From the NCBI RefSeq assembly GCF_036227205.1, contig NZ_CP109442.1:5518001-5582000 (forward strand): DNA of 64,000 nt, given 5' to 3'. The translations under genes and the position numbers were made by a program. The stretch is from Amycolatopsis sp. NBC_01480 (GTDB lineage: Bacteria > Actinomycetota > Actinomycetes > Mycobacteriales > Pseudonocardiaceae). A model generated the notes under the pieces. It saw only the letters and a list, made by a program, of their open reading frames with translations, did not search any database and was not told where the DNA came from. This document shows positions 54,010 through 62,701 of the stretch, piece by piece; position 1 is the stretch's first letter, and every line of letters begins with the position of its first letter.

Positions 54010-55380
54010 ATGACAGTGGAAAATACGGAGGCCGGCCCGCTGAGTCGAGACGGCAGCCTCTACGTCACGGGCAACTATGCGCCAGTTCAGAAAGAAGTCA
54101 CGGCCTATGATCTCGCGGTCGACGGAGAGATCCCCGCGGAGTTGTCGGGCCGCCTGCTTCGTGTCGGACCCAATCCGGTCTCCCCGGTAACCGATCCGGT
54201 GAACCATCACTGGTTCAACGGAGAGGGAATGCTGCATGGCGTCCGCCTGCGTGACGGAAAGGCTGAGTGGTATCGCAATCGCTTTGTCCGTGGTACGAAG
54301 GTGCTGGAGGCGCTGGGCGAGCCGCCGATTCCAGGACCGACGCGGGGTTTCGACCTCGCCAACAACACGCACGTGATGAAAATCGGAGGAAGCACCTACG
54401 CGCTCACTGAGGCGGGGTCCCTTCCGATGCTGCTCTCCTATGAACTCGCGACCGAGAGGCGGTCTAATTTCGGTGGGACGATGGGCGACGCCTTCACCGC
54501 GCACCCTCGCCTCGATCCCGTGACAGGGGAGACGCATGCGATTACCTACGTGCCCGAGCACGAAAAGGTCCAATATCAGGTCGTCACGACCGAGGGCCTG
54601 GTCCGTCGCATCGTCGACGTTCCCCTGCCGGGGCGCCCGATGGTGCACGACACGTGCCTAACCGCGAAATACATCGTCATCATGGACATGCCGGTGACGT
54701 TCTCGATGGAGGCTATGCAGAGGGGTGACTCGGTGCCGTTTATCTGGGACCCTGGACACGGCTCGCGCGTAGGCCTGTTGCCCCGAGAGGGCAGTGCCGA
54801 GGACGTCGTCTGGTGCGAGCTGCCGGGCACGCCTTTCGTATTTCACACCGGCAACGCCTATGACGCGGATGACGGCACCGTTGTCATGGAGGTGGTGCGC
54901 TACGAATCAATGTTCCGCACGAACAGCCATTCACCGTTCGCCGATGACGCTCACCTCTACCGCTGGACGGTCAACCCGGCCACCCGCACGGTGACCGAGC
55001 AGCTGCTGGATGACCACGCACAGGAATTCCCGCGGCATGACGAGCGCCTGGTCGGTCAGGACTACCGGTACTCCTATACGGTCACCTCCGACGATGTGCC
55101 GAAGGGCTTCACCGGACTGCTCAAGTACGACGTCAAACGCGGGACCGGCGAGAGTGTCGACTACGGACGCGGCATGCTCACCATGGAAACGGTCTTCGTC
55201 CCGACGTCCGACAGCGCCGCGGAAGACGACGGCTGGCTGATGGCCTACGTCCACGACGTGGCCACCGAACGCTGTGACGTGGTCATCCGGCACGCGCAGG
55301 ATCTCGCCAACCCGGTCGCGACGATCCACCTCCCCGTGCGCGTGCCGTTCGGCTTCCACGGCAACTGGATCGCCGACTGA
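54010..55380 (+). CDS. carotenoid oxygenase family protein (stilbene/carotenoid cleavage dioxygenase)
   Basis: 456 residues, seven-bladed propeller with non-haem iron. The four iron His are visible at residues 165 (FTAHPRLD), 213 (MVHDTCLT), 279 (VFHTGNAYD) and 450 (GFHGNWI). LSGRLLRVGPNPVSPV is the conserved N-terminal blade, with HHWFNGEGMLHGVRL. Bacterial members cleave lignostilbenes, isoeugenol-type phenylpropanoids or apocarotenoids at a C=C bond with O2, giving aldehydes. ATG 54010 with AGAAGGAG seven bases upstream. Downstream of the ligase fragment and two SDRs; aldehyde products would fit those partners. Confidence 0.92.
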   Translation: MTVENTEAGPLSRDGSLYVTGNYAPVQKEVTAYDLAVDGEIPAELSGRLLRVGPNPVSPVTDPVNHHWFNGEGMLHGVRLRDGKAEWYRNRFVRGTKVLEALGEPPIPGPTRGFDLANNTHVMKIGGSTYALTEAGSLPMLLSYELATERRSNFGGTMGDAFTAHPRLDPVTGETHAITYVPEHEKVQYQVVTTEGLVRRIVDVPLPGRPMVHDTCLTAKYIVIMDMPVTFSMEAMQRGDSVPFIWDPGHGSRVGLLPREGSAEDVVWCELPGTPFVFHTGNAYDADDGTVVMEVVRYESMFRTNSHSPFADDAHLYRWTVNPATRTVTEQLLDDHAQEFPRHDERLVGQDYRYSYTVTSDDVPKGFTGLLKYDVKRGTGESVDYGRGMLTMETVFVPTSDSAAEDDGWLMAYVHDVATERCDVVIRHAQDLANPVATIHLPVRVPFGFHGNWIAD

Positions 55381-56019
55381 AGCCTTGTTGCGGTGGGGCG
55401 GTGCCCGCGATGTCGTCTACGTCGGCAAAGTCGGCGCGCTGAACCCTGGCATCGAGCCCGATACACGACTCGCCACCGGGAACACAGGCCTCAGAGCCCG
55501 ATGTCCTGATCGTCACAGTGTTCCTGGGCTGTCTCGCTACGACGGCACCTGACGTCGATGGTGGCGGCGAGCATGTCTGCGAAGTTGTCGAGACGTTGGC
55601 GAAGTGCGGTGTAGTGGCCGGTGGGCTGGCTGGCGCTGATGAGGCGCCATCATGTGTGGATCTGGCGGATGGTCGCGCCGCCTGGCCGGGGCTGGTTGAC
55701 GCAGGGGCAACATCCGCGAGGGCCGTGACATCGAGGGCGGCCGACCATGCTCCGGCAGCTCTCAGTGATGTGGGTCGAGATCACCGGCGTCCCCGAAACC
55801 GAAGTCCTCCTCGCCATCCAAGAGACCGACCCCTCGCCGCGATGGAACTCGGGCCCCTCTTTCCACCTGCCGGTCAAGAGGCCGCCTGGACAAGCTCGCT
55901 GCACTGGGAATCTCGGGCGGTTGATGCAGCCTCACCCGCCCCTCCGACAGCACTCATCACTCACCGAGGCCGGGACTCGCCGCCGCTTCCCACTCGTCGA
56001 TCATTTCGGTGGCGGTGCG
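55381..56019. other. degenerate region with two coding-like remnants
   Basis: Minus strand 55510-55700 reads ATIRQIHTWWRLISASQPTG and LRQRLDNFADMLAATIDVRC, coding-like but unrecognised. Plus strand 55747-55830 reads LRQLSVMWVEITGVPETEVL then LAIQETDPS, which loosely recalls a tautomerase tail and shifts frame at once. Neither is a complete gene. Confidence 0.4.
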
Positions 56020-56886
56020 TCAGAGTATTTTCTTCAGCCAATCGCCAAAGGTGAGTAGCTGGGGATACTCTTGCCGCACCTTGGCGATGTCCGCTTTGAA
56101 GCCTTCTTCGCGAATCCAGCGGAACATGTCCCCGTACTCCGTCGGCACCAATCTCTTGGCTGCGAAGACGGGAATTGGCGCCGCCCAGGGCTTATGCCCG
56201 GTTACGGTCTTGAAGGTCCTGATTATGTCGGTGATGTTCAACTCATCCCCAGCAAGCGGGATGATGCGTCCGGCGTAGCGTTCTGGCTCTTCGAGCGCGC
56301 GCGCGGCAAACCAGCCGATGTCGTAGGTGGCCACGAATTGAACGCGGAGCGAAACTCCCAAGTTCGCTTTGAACATTCCGAGGTACATTGCGCGCTGTAT
56401 CGGCGGGACGGCCAACGCATCCATGAAACCGACCGGACGCAGAATCGTGACCGGGAGTCCTAGCTCACGAATGTGCTGCTCAATCGCCCATTTGCTCTCG
56501 TAGTGGCCGAGGCCGCTGTTCCGCTCGACCCCCTCCGCCGATGAGTAGACGAGATGAGGGCTGCCCGATGCCTTTACCGCATCGGCAAACCGCTTCCCGT
56601 TCAGCCCCTCTGCCTCGGTTCCGCCCTTTTCGGTCCATTGCTGCACTGAATACGCGGCGGAGACGCCGGCCAACGCGGCCTTAAGCGAAGCCATGTCGTC
56701 GAAGTCGCCTTTGACCAGCTCGACGCCACGCGCGGCCAGGACCTTGGCCTTCGGTGACTCCACGTTACGCGTCAATACCCTCACGCGAACCTTCTTCGCT
56801 GCCAGCAAGTGAGTGACCGTCGCACCGCCCTGACTCCCGGTTCCGCCAGTAACAAGAACCACGTTTTCACTGGACATAGATTTCAT
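56020..56886 (-). CDS. NmrA family NAD(P)-binding protein, lower-GC origin
   Basis: 288 residues. VVLVTGGTGSQGGATVTHLL is the NmrA Rossmann loop, then RVLTRNVESPKAKVLAARGV, DFDDMASLKAALAGVSAAYS and YSSAEGVERNSGLGHYESKW with the degenerate YxxxK. ILRPVGFMDALA and the C-terminal FGDWLKKIL complete the fold. ATG 56886 behind GAGAG is preferred; ATG 56877 is possible. Four lines counted by hand average about 57% GC, and Lys/AAG-rich usage differs from the neighbours, so recent transfer from another group is likely. Redox sensor or reductase; no operon partner. Confidence 0.87.
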   Translation of the reverse strand: MKSMSSENVVLVTGGTGSQGGATVTHLLAAKKVRVRVLTRNVESPKAKVLAARGVELVKGDFDDMASLKAALAGVSAAYSVQQWTEKGGTEAEGLNGKRFADAVKASGSPHLVYSSAEGVERNSGLGHYESKWAIEQHIRELGLPVTILRPVGFMDALAVPPIQRAMYLGMFKANLGVSLRVQFVATYDIGWFAARALEEPERYAGRIIPLAGDELNITDIIRTFKTVTGHKPWAAPIPVFAAKRLVPTEYGDMFRWIREEGFKADIAKVRQEYPQLLTFGDWLKKIL

Positions 56887-57142
56887 GCTCTCTTGAATGT
56901 AGTAAGTAGTGTCGGAACGTCGCAAGAGATCTCGATTAGAAGGTTGGAGACGGGTGTCGACGCAGCTCGACTCGGCTTCCGGTGGAATTCGACTCACGGT
57001 CGTAATGTCCGAGAGCGCTCCTTGAGCTCGGGATTGTGTATCGACACTGCACGACGTGCTCGATCCGCACCCGTGCGAGGCTGGTCAGCTGGTGCGGGAC
57101 CATGCGGAGCTGCCGGGCCGGCTCGGGAGGAACGTCTTTCAT

Positions 57143-58042
57143 TCACGCCCATTCGCCTAGAATGAATCCACCGTTGTCCCGCCGGATCTCCACAGCACCG
57201 GTACCGCCGAAGTGTGCAGGCACGAGCAGTTCCCGCTTATCGGCTGCCCGGTGGAGGATCCGCTGACGCGTACGGGCGGCTTGTTCGGGGGCCAGGCAGG
57301 TAGAGCTGCTGCAGTCGGGATGGAGAATCTGCACAGGGCTATGCAGCACATCTCCGACGAAGACCGCCCGCTCGTTTCCGGAGGCCAGCCGCAGCACGGA
57401 CGAGCCGGGGGTGTGGCCGGGCGCGGACTCCAAGACGAGGTGTTCGTCTATACGATGACGACCGTCCCACAGCACGGCCTGTCCCGCCCGGTGGATGGGC
57501 GCGATGCTGTCTTCATAGATGAGGCGATCGTCCGGTTGCAGGCCATTCCCCTCCGAATTGCCCGGTTCGAAGTGCGCGTCGTCCGCAGCAGGAATGAGGT
57601 ACTGAGCGTTGGGAAACGCCGGAACCCACTCCCCGCCTGCGTCGACAGTGTTCCCGCCGACGTGGTCGACGTGGATATGCGTATTGACCACGACATCGAC
57701 GTCCTGCGGGGAAACGCCGACCCTCGCGAGTCCTCCGAGGAGGTCACCACGCCAGAGATGGAACTCCGGCCTACTCGGCCGCTGGTGCCCGTCGCCCATG
57801 CCCGTGTCGATCAGCACGGTCCGCCCACCGCTGCGCAGCACCCAGGTCCGCACCGCCATCACCGCCCGGTCACTGTTGGGCTCCCAGTGGTCCGGTACCA
57901 GCCAGCCCTCGTTGTCCTTCCACAGTTCGCCCGCGACCTCCGGGAGCAGATCGGGGGCAGGGGCGAACGGGCCCTGCCACTCGACGACCCGGATGATCTC
58001 GACGTCTCCCAGCACTGTGTTCTGCACGCTCTCGTTCGTCAT
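57143..58042 (-). CDS. MBL-fold metallo-hydrolase
   Basis: 299 residues. VVVNTHIHVDHVGGN is the HxHxDH di-zinc motif near residue 118; LIDTGMGDGH precedes it, LESAPGHTPGSSVLRL gives the next His and VFVGDVLHSPVQI the bridging Asp, with PAHFGGTG near the end supplying the last His. Closest in layout to AHL-lactonase/methyl parathion hydrolase-like proteins, but substrate cannot be read. ATG 58042 (TNESVQ) preferred over an upstream TTG. Divergent from the AraC gene across 100 bases; that regulator probably controls it. Confidence 0.88.
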   Translation of the reverse strand: MTNESVQNTVLGDVEIIRVVEWQGPFAPAPDLLPEVAGELWKDNEGWLVPDHWEPNSDRAVMAVRTWVLRSGGRTVLIDTGMGDGHQRPSRPEFHLWRGDLLGGLARVGVSPQDVDVVVNTHIHVDHVGGNTVDAGGEWVPAFPNAQYLIPAADDAHFEPGNSEGNGLQPDDRLIYEDSIAPIHRAGQAVLWDGRHRIDEHLVLESAPGHTPGSSVLRLASGNERAVFVGDVLHSPVQILHPDCSSSTCLAPEQAARTRQRILHRAADKRELLVPAHFGGTGAVEIRRDNGGFILGEWA

Positions 58043-58142
58043 AGGCTCGACGCTAAGAGTGCTGCCCGCGGCTCTCAATGCGAATCCGGCTCACCGGAAT
58101 ACGCTTTCGCCTCACACGCGATCGCAGGGGTATGCTCGGTGA

Positions 58143-59072
58143 GTGGACGTGCTCGGCGATGCGATCTCTGCTGTGCGCCTCGGGCACCCCTCGTCCGACC
58201 GGGTGTGGATGGATGGACGTTGGTGCGTTCGCCTGGACCCCTATGAGGGCGCTGCGTTCCTCGCCGTGATGAAGGGCGGCTGCTGGTTGCTGCCCGACGA
58301 CGGCGCCTCGGTGTCACTCGGTGTGGGTGACGTCGTCTTGCTGCTGCCCCACGGCAAAGGGTATGTGGTCGCCGATTCGCCGCTCGACAGGGTGGTCGCG
58401 GTCGGCACGGCGACGCCGTTCGACCGCTGGCATGCGGACGCAGGCTCGCGTGCCCGAGACGATCGCGGCGAGACGGAGGTGCTGTGCGGGAAGTACCGGG
58501 TCGACCGCAGTCGCCTCCACCCACTCCTGACACAGCTGCCGGAGGTTGTCCACTTTCCCAGCCGGCCGGACGGCCACAGCGAACTCCGCGCCGCGATTGG
58601 CCTTCTCGCGAGTGAGCAGGACGAGCAGCGCGCCGGCTCCTCCCTCGCGCTCCCGAGCCTGCTGGATCTCCTGCTCGTCTTCATGATCCGCTCGTGGATG
58701 ACCGATGCGGGCCACCGGGCCTGGCCCGGCGCTCTCGCCGACTCGGTGACGGCTGCGGCCCTTCGGGCACTGCATGCCGACCCGGCCGCCCCGTGGACCA
58801 ATGACAGGCTGGCCGCAGAGGTCGGCGTCTCTCGCCCCACCCTGGCGCGCCGCTTCACCCCCCTGGTCGGCCGCCCACCGATGGCCTACCTCACCTGGTG
58901 GCGTCTCGTCCGCGCCGCCGTTCTGCTTCGGGACACCACGGACACCCTGGCCACCGTGGCCAGAAAGGTCGGTTACAGCAGTCCGTATGCGTTCTCGCAC
59001 GCCTTCGCGAAGGAGTACGGCACCACCCCGGGGCGATATCGATCGGAAGCCGGAGGCCGGTCGGCCGCCTGA
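58143..59072 (+). CDS. AraC family transcriptional regulator with cupin sensor
   Basis: 309 residues. N-terminal Cupin_6-like domain: GGCWLLPDDGASVSLGVGDV, VLLLPHGKGYVVADSPLD. C-terminal double helix-turn-helix about residues 205-303: DRLAAEVGVSRPTLARRFTP, GRPPMAYLTWWRLVRAAVLL and VARKVGYSSPYAFSHAFAKE with the conserved GYSS-YAFSHAFAKEYGTTPGRYR ending. GTG start 58143. Divergent from the MBL-fold gene; AraC proteins with this sensor often activate detoxification genes. Confidence 0.9.
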   Translation: MDVLGDAISAVRLGHPSSDRVWMDGRWCVRLDPYEGAAFLAVMKGGCWLLPDDGASVSLGVGDVVLLLPHGKGYVVADSPLDRVVAVGTATPFDRWHADAGSRARDDRGETEVLCGKYRVDRSRLHPLLTQLPEVVHFPSRPDGHSELRAAIGLLASEQDEQRAGSSLALPSLLDLLLVFMIRSWMTDAGHRAWPGALADSVTAAALRALHADPAAPWTNDRLAAEVGVSRPTLARRFTPLVGRPPMAYLTWWRLVRAAVLLRDTTDTLATVARKVGYSSPYAFSHAFAKEYGTTPGRYRSEAGGRSAA

Positions 59073-59097
59073 TCATCCGTCAGCGCCGCCGGGTCGG

Positions 59098-59440
59098 TCA
59101 TCGCCACGCCTGCTCCCAGTGCGTGAGGGTGACAGCCGCGGTCACGGGAACGAACACCGCGCGCACCGGACGGTCCTGCTCGAACGAACCTGGCTCGCCG
59201 ATCAAGGTCCCGTACATCCGTGGACCGTCGTCGAGTTCGATGAGCCCGACCGGGTACGGGACGTCGTCTTGATGGCGGCGCTGAGCGCCCGGTGGTACTC
59301 CGCGATGCTCCACGGAACTCCCGTGGGGCGCACCTCGGTCCACTGTCTGCCCTGAGTTTGGCACTCCGGGCACACCGGACTGGGGGCCACCTCAGGTAGG
59401 TGCAGTGGGTGCAGCGCTGGACCCACCAGCTGGTTCCGGC
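59098..59440 (-). pseudogene. Zn-ribbon/OB-fold (DUF35-type) protein, truncated and frameshifted
   Basis: Zinc ribbon pieces CTHCTYLRW and PVCPECQTQGRQW lie in different frames near 59385-59430, followed by IAEYHRALSAAI and then, in a third frame, VPYPVGLIELDDGPRMYGTL and AVFVPVTAAVTLTHWEQAWR. DUF35 proteins pair with thiolase-like enzymes in CoA-thioester side-chain breakdown; no thiolase is present here. The 5' end is cut by an IS110 piece at 59443; at least two frameshifts, one at a GGGGG run. Confidence 0.75.
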
Positions 59441-59442
59441 GG

Positions 59443-59964
59443 GTGGCCCTCCAGAACGCCGTGCTCGCCGACTGGCACGCCACCAAACACCGACTGTCCG
59501 AAGTGGAGACTCGCATGGTCGACGTCCTGAATCACCTCGAACTCACCAACCTGGTCACCACCATCCCGGGACTCTCGGCCGTCGGCGCGGCCGCGATCCT
59601 CGCCGAAACCGGGGATATGAAACGGTTCGACAGCCCGCGCGCAGTCGTCAAACACGCGGGGCTCTGCCCCCGCCAGAACGCCAGCGGCACCATGGAGGGC
59701 CGGACCCGCATCGCCCGCCGAGGACGACCCAAACTGCGCCTGGCCGCATGGCGAGCGATCTGGGGCGCCCAAGCGAACAACCCGGTACTCACCGCCCGCT
59801 ACCGGCATCTGACCACCCGACCGGACAACCCGCTCACTCACGGCCAGGCCTACGCCGCCCTCGCCGCCGCACTGCTGCGCTGGCTGCATGTGATCGTCAC
59901 CCAGCGCGTCCCCTGGAACGCACAGGCCGCCAGCGGCCCCATCGACCTGCAGACCGCCGCCTGA
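59443..59964 (+). pseudogene. IS110-family transposase C-terminal half
   Basis: 173 residues: LADWHATKHRLSEVETRMVD coiled region, then Transposase_20: VTTIPGLSAVGAAAILAETG, RFDSPRAVVKHAGLCPRQNA and SGTMEGRTRIARRGRPKLRL containing the conserved Ser. C-terminus complete; the RuvC-like DEDD half is absent. Not the other half of the IS110 piece at 41644, judged by subgroup-specific sequence. Its insertion removed the 5' end of the OB-fold gene. Confidence 0.85.
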
Positions 59965-60271
59965 ACGCGGCCACGACACCCTGACCAGGGACGGGCAAAG
60001 CTCAACCCGGCGTTGAGGACCACCTGGACCGACACCCTGAGCAGGCCCGTTGCCTCCACGAACTCGATTGCACGCTGTTGGGCCAACAGCCCCATTGTCA
60101 GCTACGTAGAGCCGAGGAGGCGACAAGGCCCCGACTCACTTGACAAATCCGTCTTACGCTGGCATTGGGCCGAAAACACCGATCTTGGAACAGTCCCGCA
60201 ACGGCGGACCGCGAGATGACAGCGGCAGATCAGTGCATCGGAACCTGGCTCTGTGTGGTCCGGTCGATGGG
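59965..60271. other. intergenic, remainder of IS110 end
   Basis: Probably contains the right end of the IS110 element; no inverted repeats are expected for this family. No gene recognised on either strand. Confidence 0.4.
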
Positions 60272-61096
60272 TCAGCCGATCAGCTGTTCGGAGCGTTCCC
60301 AGAGATTGCGGGCGAGGTCGGGGTCGAGCGCCTGGGGGTTGATGCGCTTGGTGAGCTTGCGCTTCTGGTAGTACCCGCCGGATTCCCAGTCGACGTCGGG
60401 CCTGCTTTCGGCGAGCCAGACCAGTTGGTCGGCGCCCTTCTCCGGGGTGAGCAACATGGCGCGGGTGATGCGGTTGGTGGTGATGAACTTCATGAGCCGG
60501 CTGTCCGACTGGGTGCCGAAGCTGGTCGCGATGTTGCCCGGGTGGATAGCGGCCGTGGAGATGCCCTGGGCGTGGTAGCGGCGGTGCAGTTCCTTGGTGA
60601 ATAGGATGTTCTCGAGCTTGGCTGCGTTGTAGGCCCGTATCGTGCCGAATTTCCGGTCGTGGTTGAGGTCGTCGATGTCGAGCTTGCCGGCCAGGCGCGC
60701 GCCGATGCTCGAGGTCTGGATGACCGTCGCCCGGGAGGCGATCAGCTTGTCGATCAGCAGCCGGGTGAGCAGGAACGGTCCGAGGTGGTTGATCTGGAAG
60801 GTCTTCTCGAACCCATCGACGGTCTTGGTGCGATCACCGAAGACCCCACCGGCGTTGTTGGCGAGCACGTCGATGCGCGGGTAGGTGGCGTCCAGCTCGG
60901 CGGCGAGTTTGCGCACCTCGTCGAGGCGGGTGAAGTCGGCGAGAAAGTGGTCCGCGCCGATCTCGCGGGCGACCGTCTGGGTCTTCTGCGGGGAGCGGCC
61001 GACGACGACAACCCGGTGGCCGTCCTGGTGGAGCTGACGTGCGGCTGCCGCGCCGATGCCGTCGCTGGCGCCGGTGATCACGATGGTCTTGTACAT
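60272..61096 (-). CDS. short-chain dehydrogenase/reductase (retinol dehydrogenase-like)
   Basis: 274 residues. VITGASDGIGAAAARQL cofactor loop, NNAGG near residue 90, QTSSIGARLAG with the catalytic Ser and YNAAKLENILFTKEL with Tyr and Lys (YxxxK as YNAAK). C-terminal extension GADQLVWLAESRPDVDWESG and GGYYQKRK is typical of the long RDH-like SDR group. NAD(P)-dependent on an alcohol or carbonyl; natural substrate unknown. Divergent from TetR at 61165, 68 bases apart, so regulated by it. Confidence 0.9.
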   Translation of the reverse strand: MYKTIVITGASDGIGAAAARQLHQDGHRVVVVGRSPQKTQTVAREIGADHFLADFTRLDEVRKLAAELDATYPRIDVLANNAGGVFGDRTKTVDGFEKTFQINHLGPFLLTRLLIDKLIASRATVIQTSSIGARLAGKLDIDDLNHDRKFGTIRAYNAAKLENILFTKELHRRYHAQGISTAAIHPGNIATSFGTQSDSRLMKFITTNRITRAMLLTPEKGADQLVWLAESRPDVDWESGGYYQKRKLTKRINPQALDPDLARNLWERSEQLIG

Positions 61097-61164
61097 GCCA
61101 ACACCGTACGCCTAACTTGTCAGTTACCGTCAACTTAGACTGCTGGTGATATGATCGACGCGCT
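61097..61164. promoter_or_regulatory. SDR/TetR divergent promoter region
   Basis: Holds AACTTGTCAGTTACC with a nearby second AACTTA, a likely TetR site, and a TATGAT -10 box (61150-61155) for the TetR gene. The repeats are not a perfect dyad. Confidence 0.5.
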
Positions 61165-61764
61165 ATGAAGCTGAAGCAGCCCGGCGTCCGGGAACGCACC
61201 CGCCGAGCGGTGCAGCGCGAACTCGGCGAGGCGGCGCTCGCCCTGTTCGTCGAGCGCGGCTTTGAGGCCACGACCATTGACGACATCGCCGCGGCAGTCG
61301 GCATGTCGCAGCGCAGCGTCTTCCGCTACTTCGCCAGTAAGGAAGAGATCGTCGTCGGCAAGCTCGACCTGGCGGTAGATCAGATGCTCGAGACGCTGCG
61401 CACGCGGCCGGCCGGTGAGCCGGCGTGGGCGTCGTTGCGCCGTTTGTTCGACCTGCTGGACGAGCCGGGCCAGCAGGCGATCGCCGAACCGGTCCATCGG
61501 GTGGTCCTCGAGACCCCTGCGCTGCTCGCTGCCTACCTGCAGAAACTGCAGCAGATGCAAGACGCCGTGGTCGGCGGTCTGCGCGAGCGCGCCGCGGCGG
61601 CCGGTACGCCGTACGCCGTCAACGATCCGACGCCGCGTGCGCTCACCGCCGCGGCCTTCGGTTGCCTGGTCGCCGCGCAGCATTCCTGGCTCGCGTCCGG
61701 CGGTGCTGGCCCGCTCAGTGACGCCGTCGACCGCGCCATGGCCGCCATCACCCGCCACACCTAA
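61165..61764 (+). CDS. TetR family transcriptional regulator
   Basis: 199 residues. VQRELGEAALALFVERGFEA, TTIDDIAAAVGMSQRSVFRY and FASKEEIVVGKLD form the helix-turn-helix. The C-terminal helical domain lacks a clear ligand signature (TetR_C_17-like). Divergent from the SDR at 61096, which it probably represses. ATG 61165 fits the family N-terminus; no strong ribosome binding site. Confidence 0.9.
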   Translation: MKLKQPGVRERTRRAVQRELGEAALALFVERGFEATTIDDIAAAVGMSQRSVFRYFASKEEIVVGKLDLAVDQMLETLRTRPAGEPAWASLRRLFDLLDEPGQQAIAEPVHRVVLETPALLAAYLQKLQQMQDAVVGGLRERAAAAGTPYAVNDPTPRALTAAAFGCLVAAQHSWLASGGAGPLSDAVDRAMAAITRHT

Positions 61765-61795
61765 GTGGTCGGTTTCGGAAGTCCTTCTGGGGTGA

Positions 61796-62085
61796 TCATG
61801 CCGCGCGCGGAGGCTCGATCATGGACTCCTGACGTTCGTGCTCGGTGATCCTTGCCAGCAGGGCATGCAGGTCGTCGCGGGTGAACTTCCATCGGAACGG
61901 TGTGGTGGTCGCGTTGTAGCGCTTCTCGAACTCGACGATTCGTTGCTCGACCTCGTCCAGGTCGGTGAAGTCGTTGGGAGACAAGACTTTGCGTTGCACT
62001 ACGGAAAAGAAGACCTCCACCGGGTTCAGCCAGGAGGCATGGAACCGGGTGTGCACCATCACCGCGTTGGGAAACCGCGCGGCCG
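61796..62085 (-). pseudogene. IS630-family transposase C-terminal fragment
   Basis: Minus strand: NAVMVHTRFHASWLNPVEVF, FSVVQRKVLSPNDFTDLDEV and EQRIVEFEKRYNATTTPFRW to FTRDDLHALLARI. HTPxHASWLNPxE-like and the FRWKFTRDDL end are standard IS630 blocks including the catalytic Glu. The N-terminal two-thirds are missing; the fragment abuts a MarR tail on the opposite strand. Confidence 0.83.
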
Positions 62086-62089
62086 GCCG

Positions 62090-62306
62090 ACGGGAGCCGG
62101 ACCCCCGTGACCGCAGGCGGCGCGTGCTGTCCTTGACCCCTGTCGGAGCTGAGATGATCGAGCGCGGCAAGCAGGTCGTCGAACGCGCCAACGACGAGAT
62201 ATTCGCCCATCTCGACACCGAAGACAGGGCGCTGCTGTTCCGGCTGGCGCTGCGCGCCCTCGAGGCTTCGGCAGCGGACGAGCAGCCACTCCCGACTGGC
62301 TTCTGA
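62090..62306 (+). pseudogene. MarR family regulator C-terminal fragment
   Basis: RREPDPRDRRRRVLSLTPVG and AEMIERGKQVVERANDEIFA, then LDTEDRALLFRLALRALEAS: the wing (D-RDRR-RVLSLT) and C-terminal dimerisation helices of a MarR protein. The DNA-recognition half was lost at the IS630 junction near 62085. Confidence 0.8.
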
Positions 62307-62701
62307 CTGCCTCCGCCGGTCAGATCCGGAGGAGGGCCTCGGCATTGCCGTGGGGCGATGAGCTCACGCTCGGCGTGGCTCACCTCCAGGTGTCCGGGGA
62401 ACCGGCCGGTCTCCGTGGCCGACGCCGAGACCACCGGCTCCTGCTGGCAGCACCTCCTCGGCGACGTCAGGGAGCAGCTCACACGGCCCTGGAGCAGCTG
62501 CGGGACCTGCACCGCCGACACCGCCGAGAGGCATACGCCCGGTGGTGGCGCGTTCGCCGTCAACAGCACGGTGGGCCACGTGGACTGGGCTGCGGCACCG
62601 TGAGGTCCACGGAAGACGACCGGGTGACCGTTCTGTTCGACGACCACGGCTACGCGACGTTGTCATGCCCGCCGTCCACGAGCACTCTCTGCTCACCGCC
62701 G
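62307..62701. other. unassigned region
   Basis: Short frames on both strands (plus-strand DDRVTVLFDDHGYATL near 62615 looks coding) but none recognised or long enough. It separates the MarR tail from the phosphofructokinase remnant. Confidence 0.35.

Noticed and set aside
41644..59964. one IS110 transposase split into two halves by later insertions
   Set aside because: The N-terminal piece at 41644 and the C-terminal piece at 59443 look like different IS110 subgroups and do not join without a gap.
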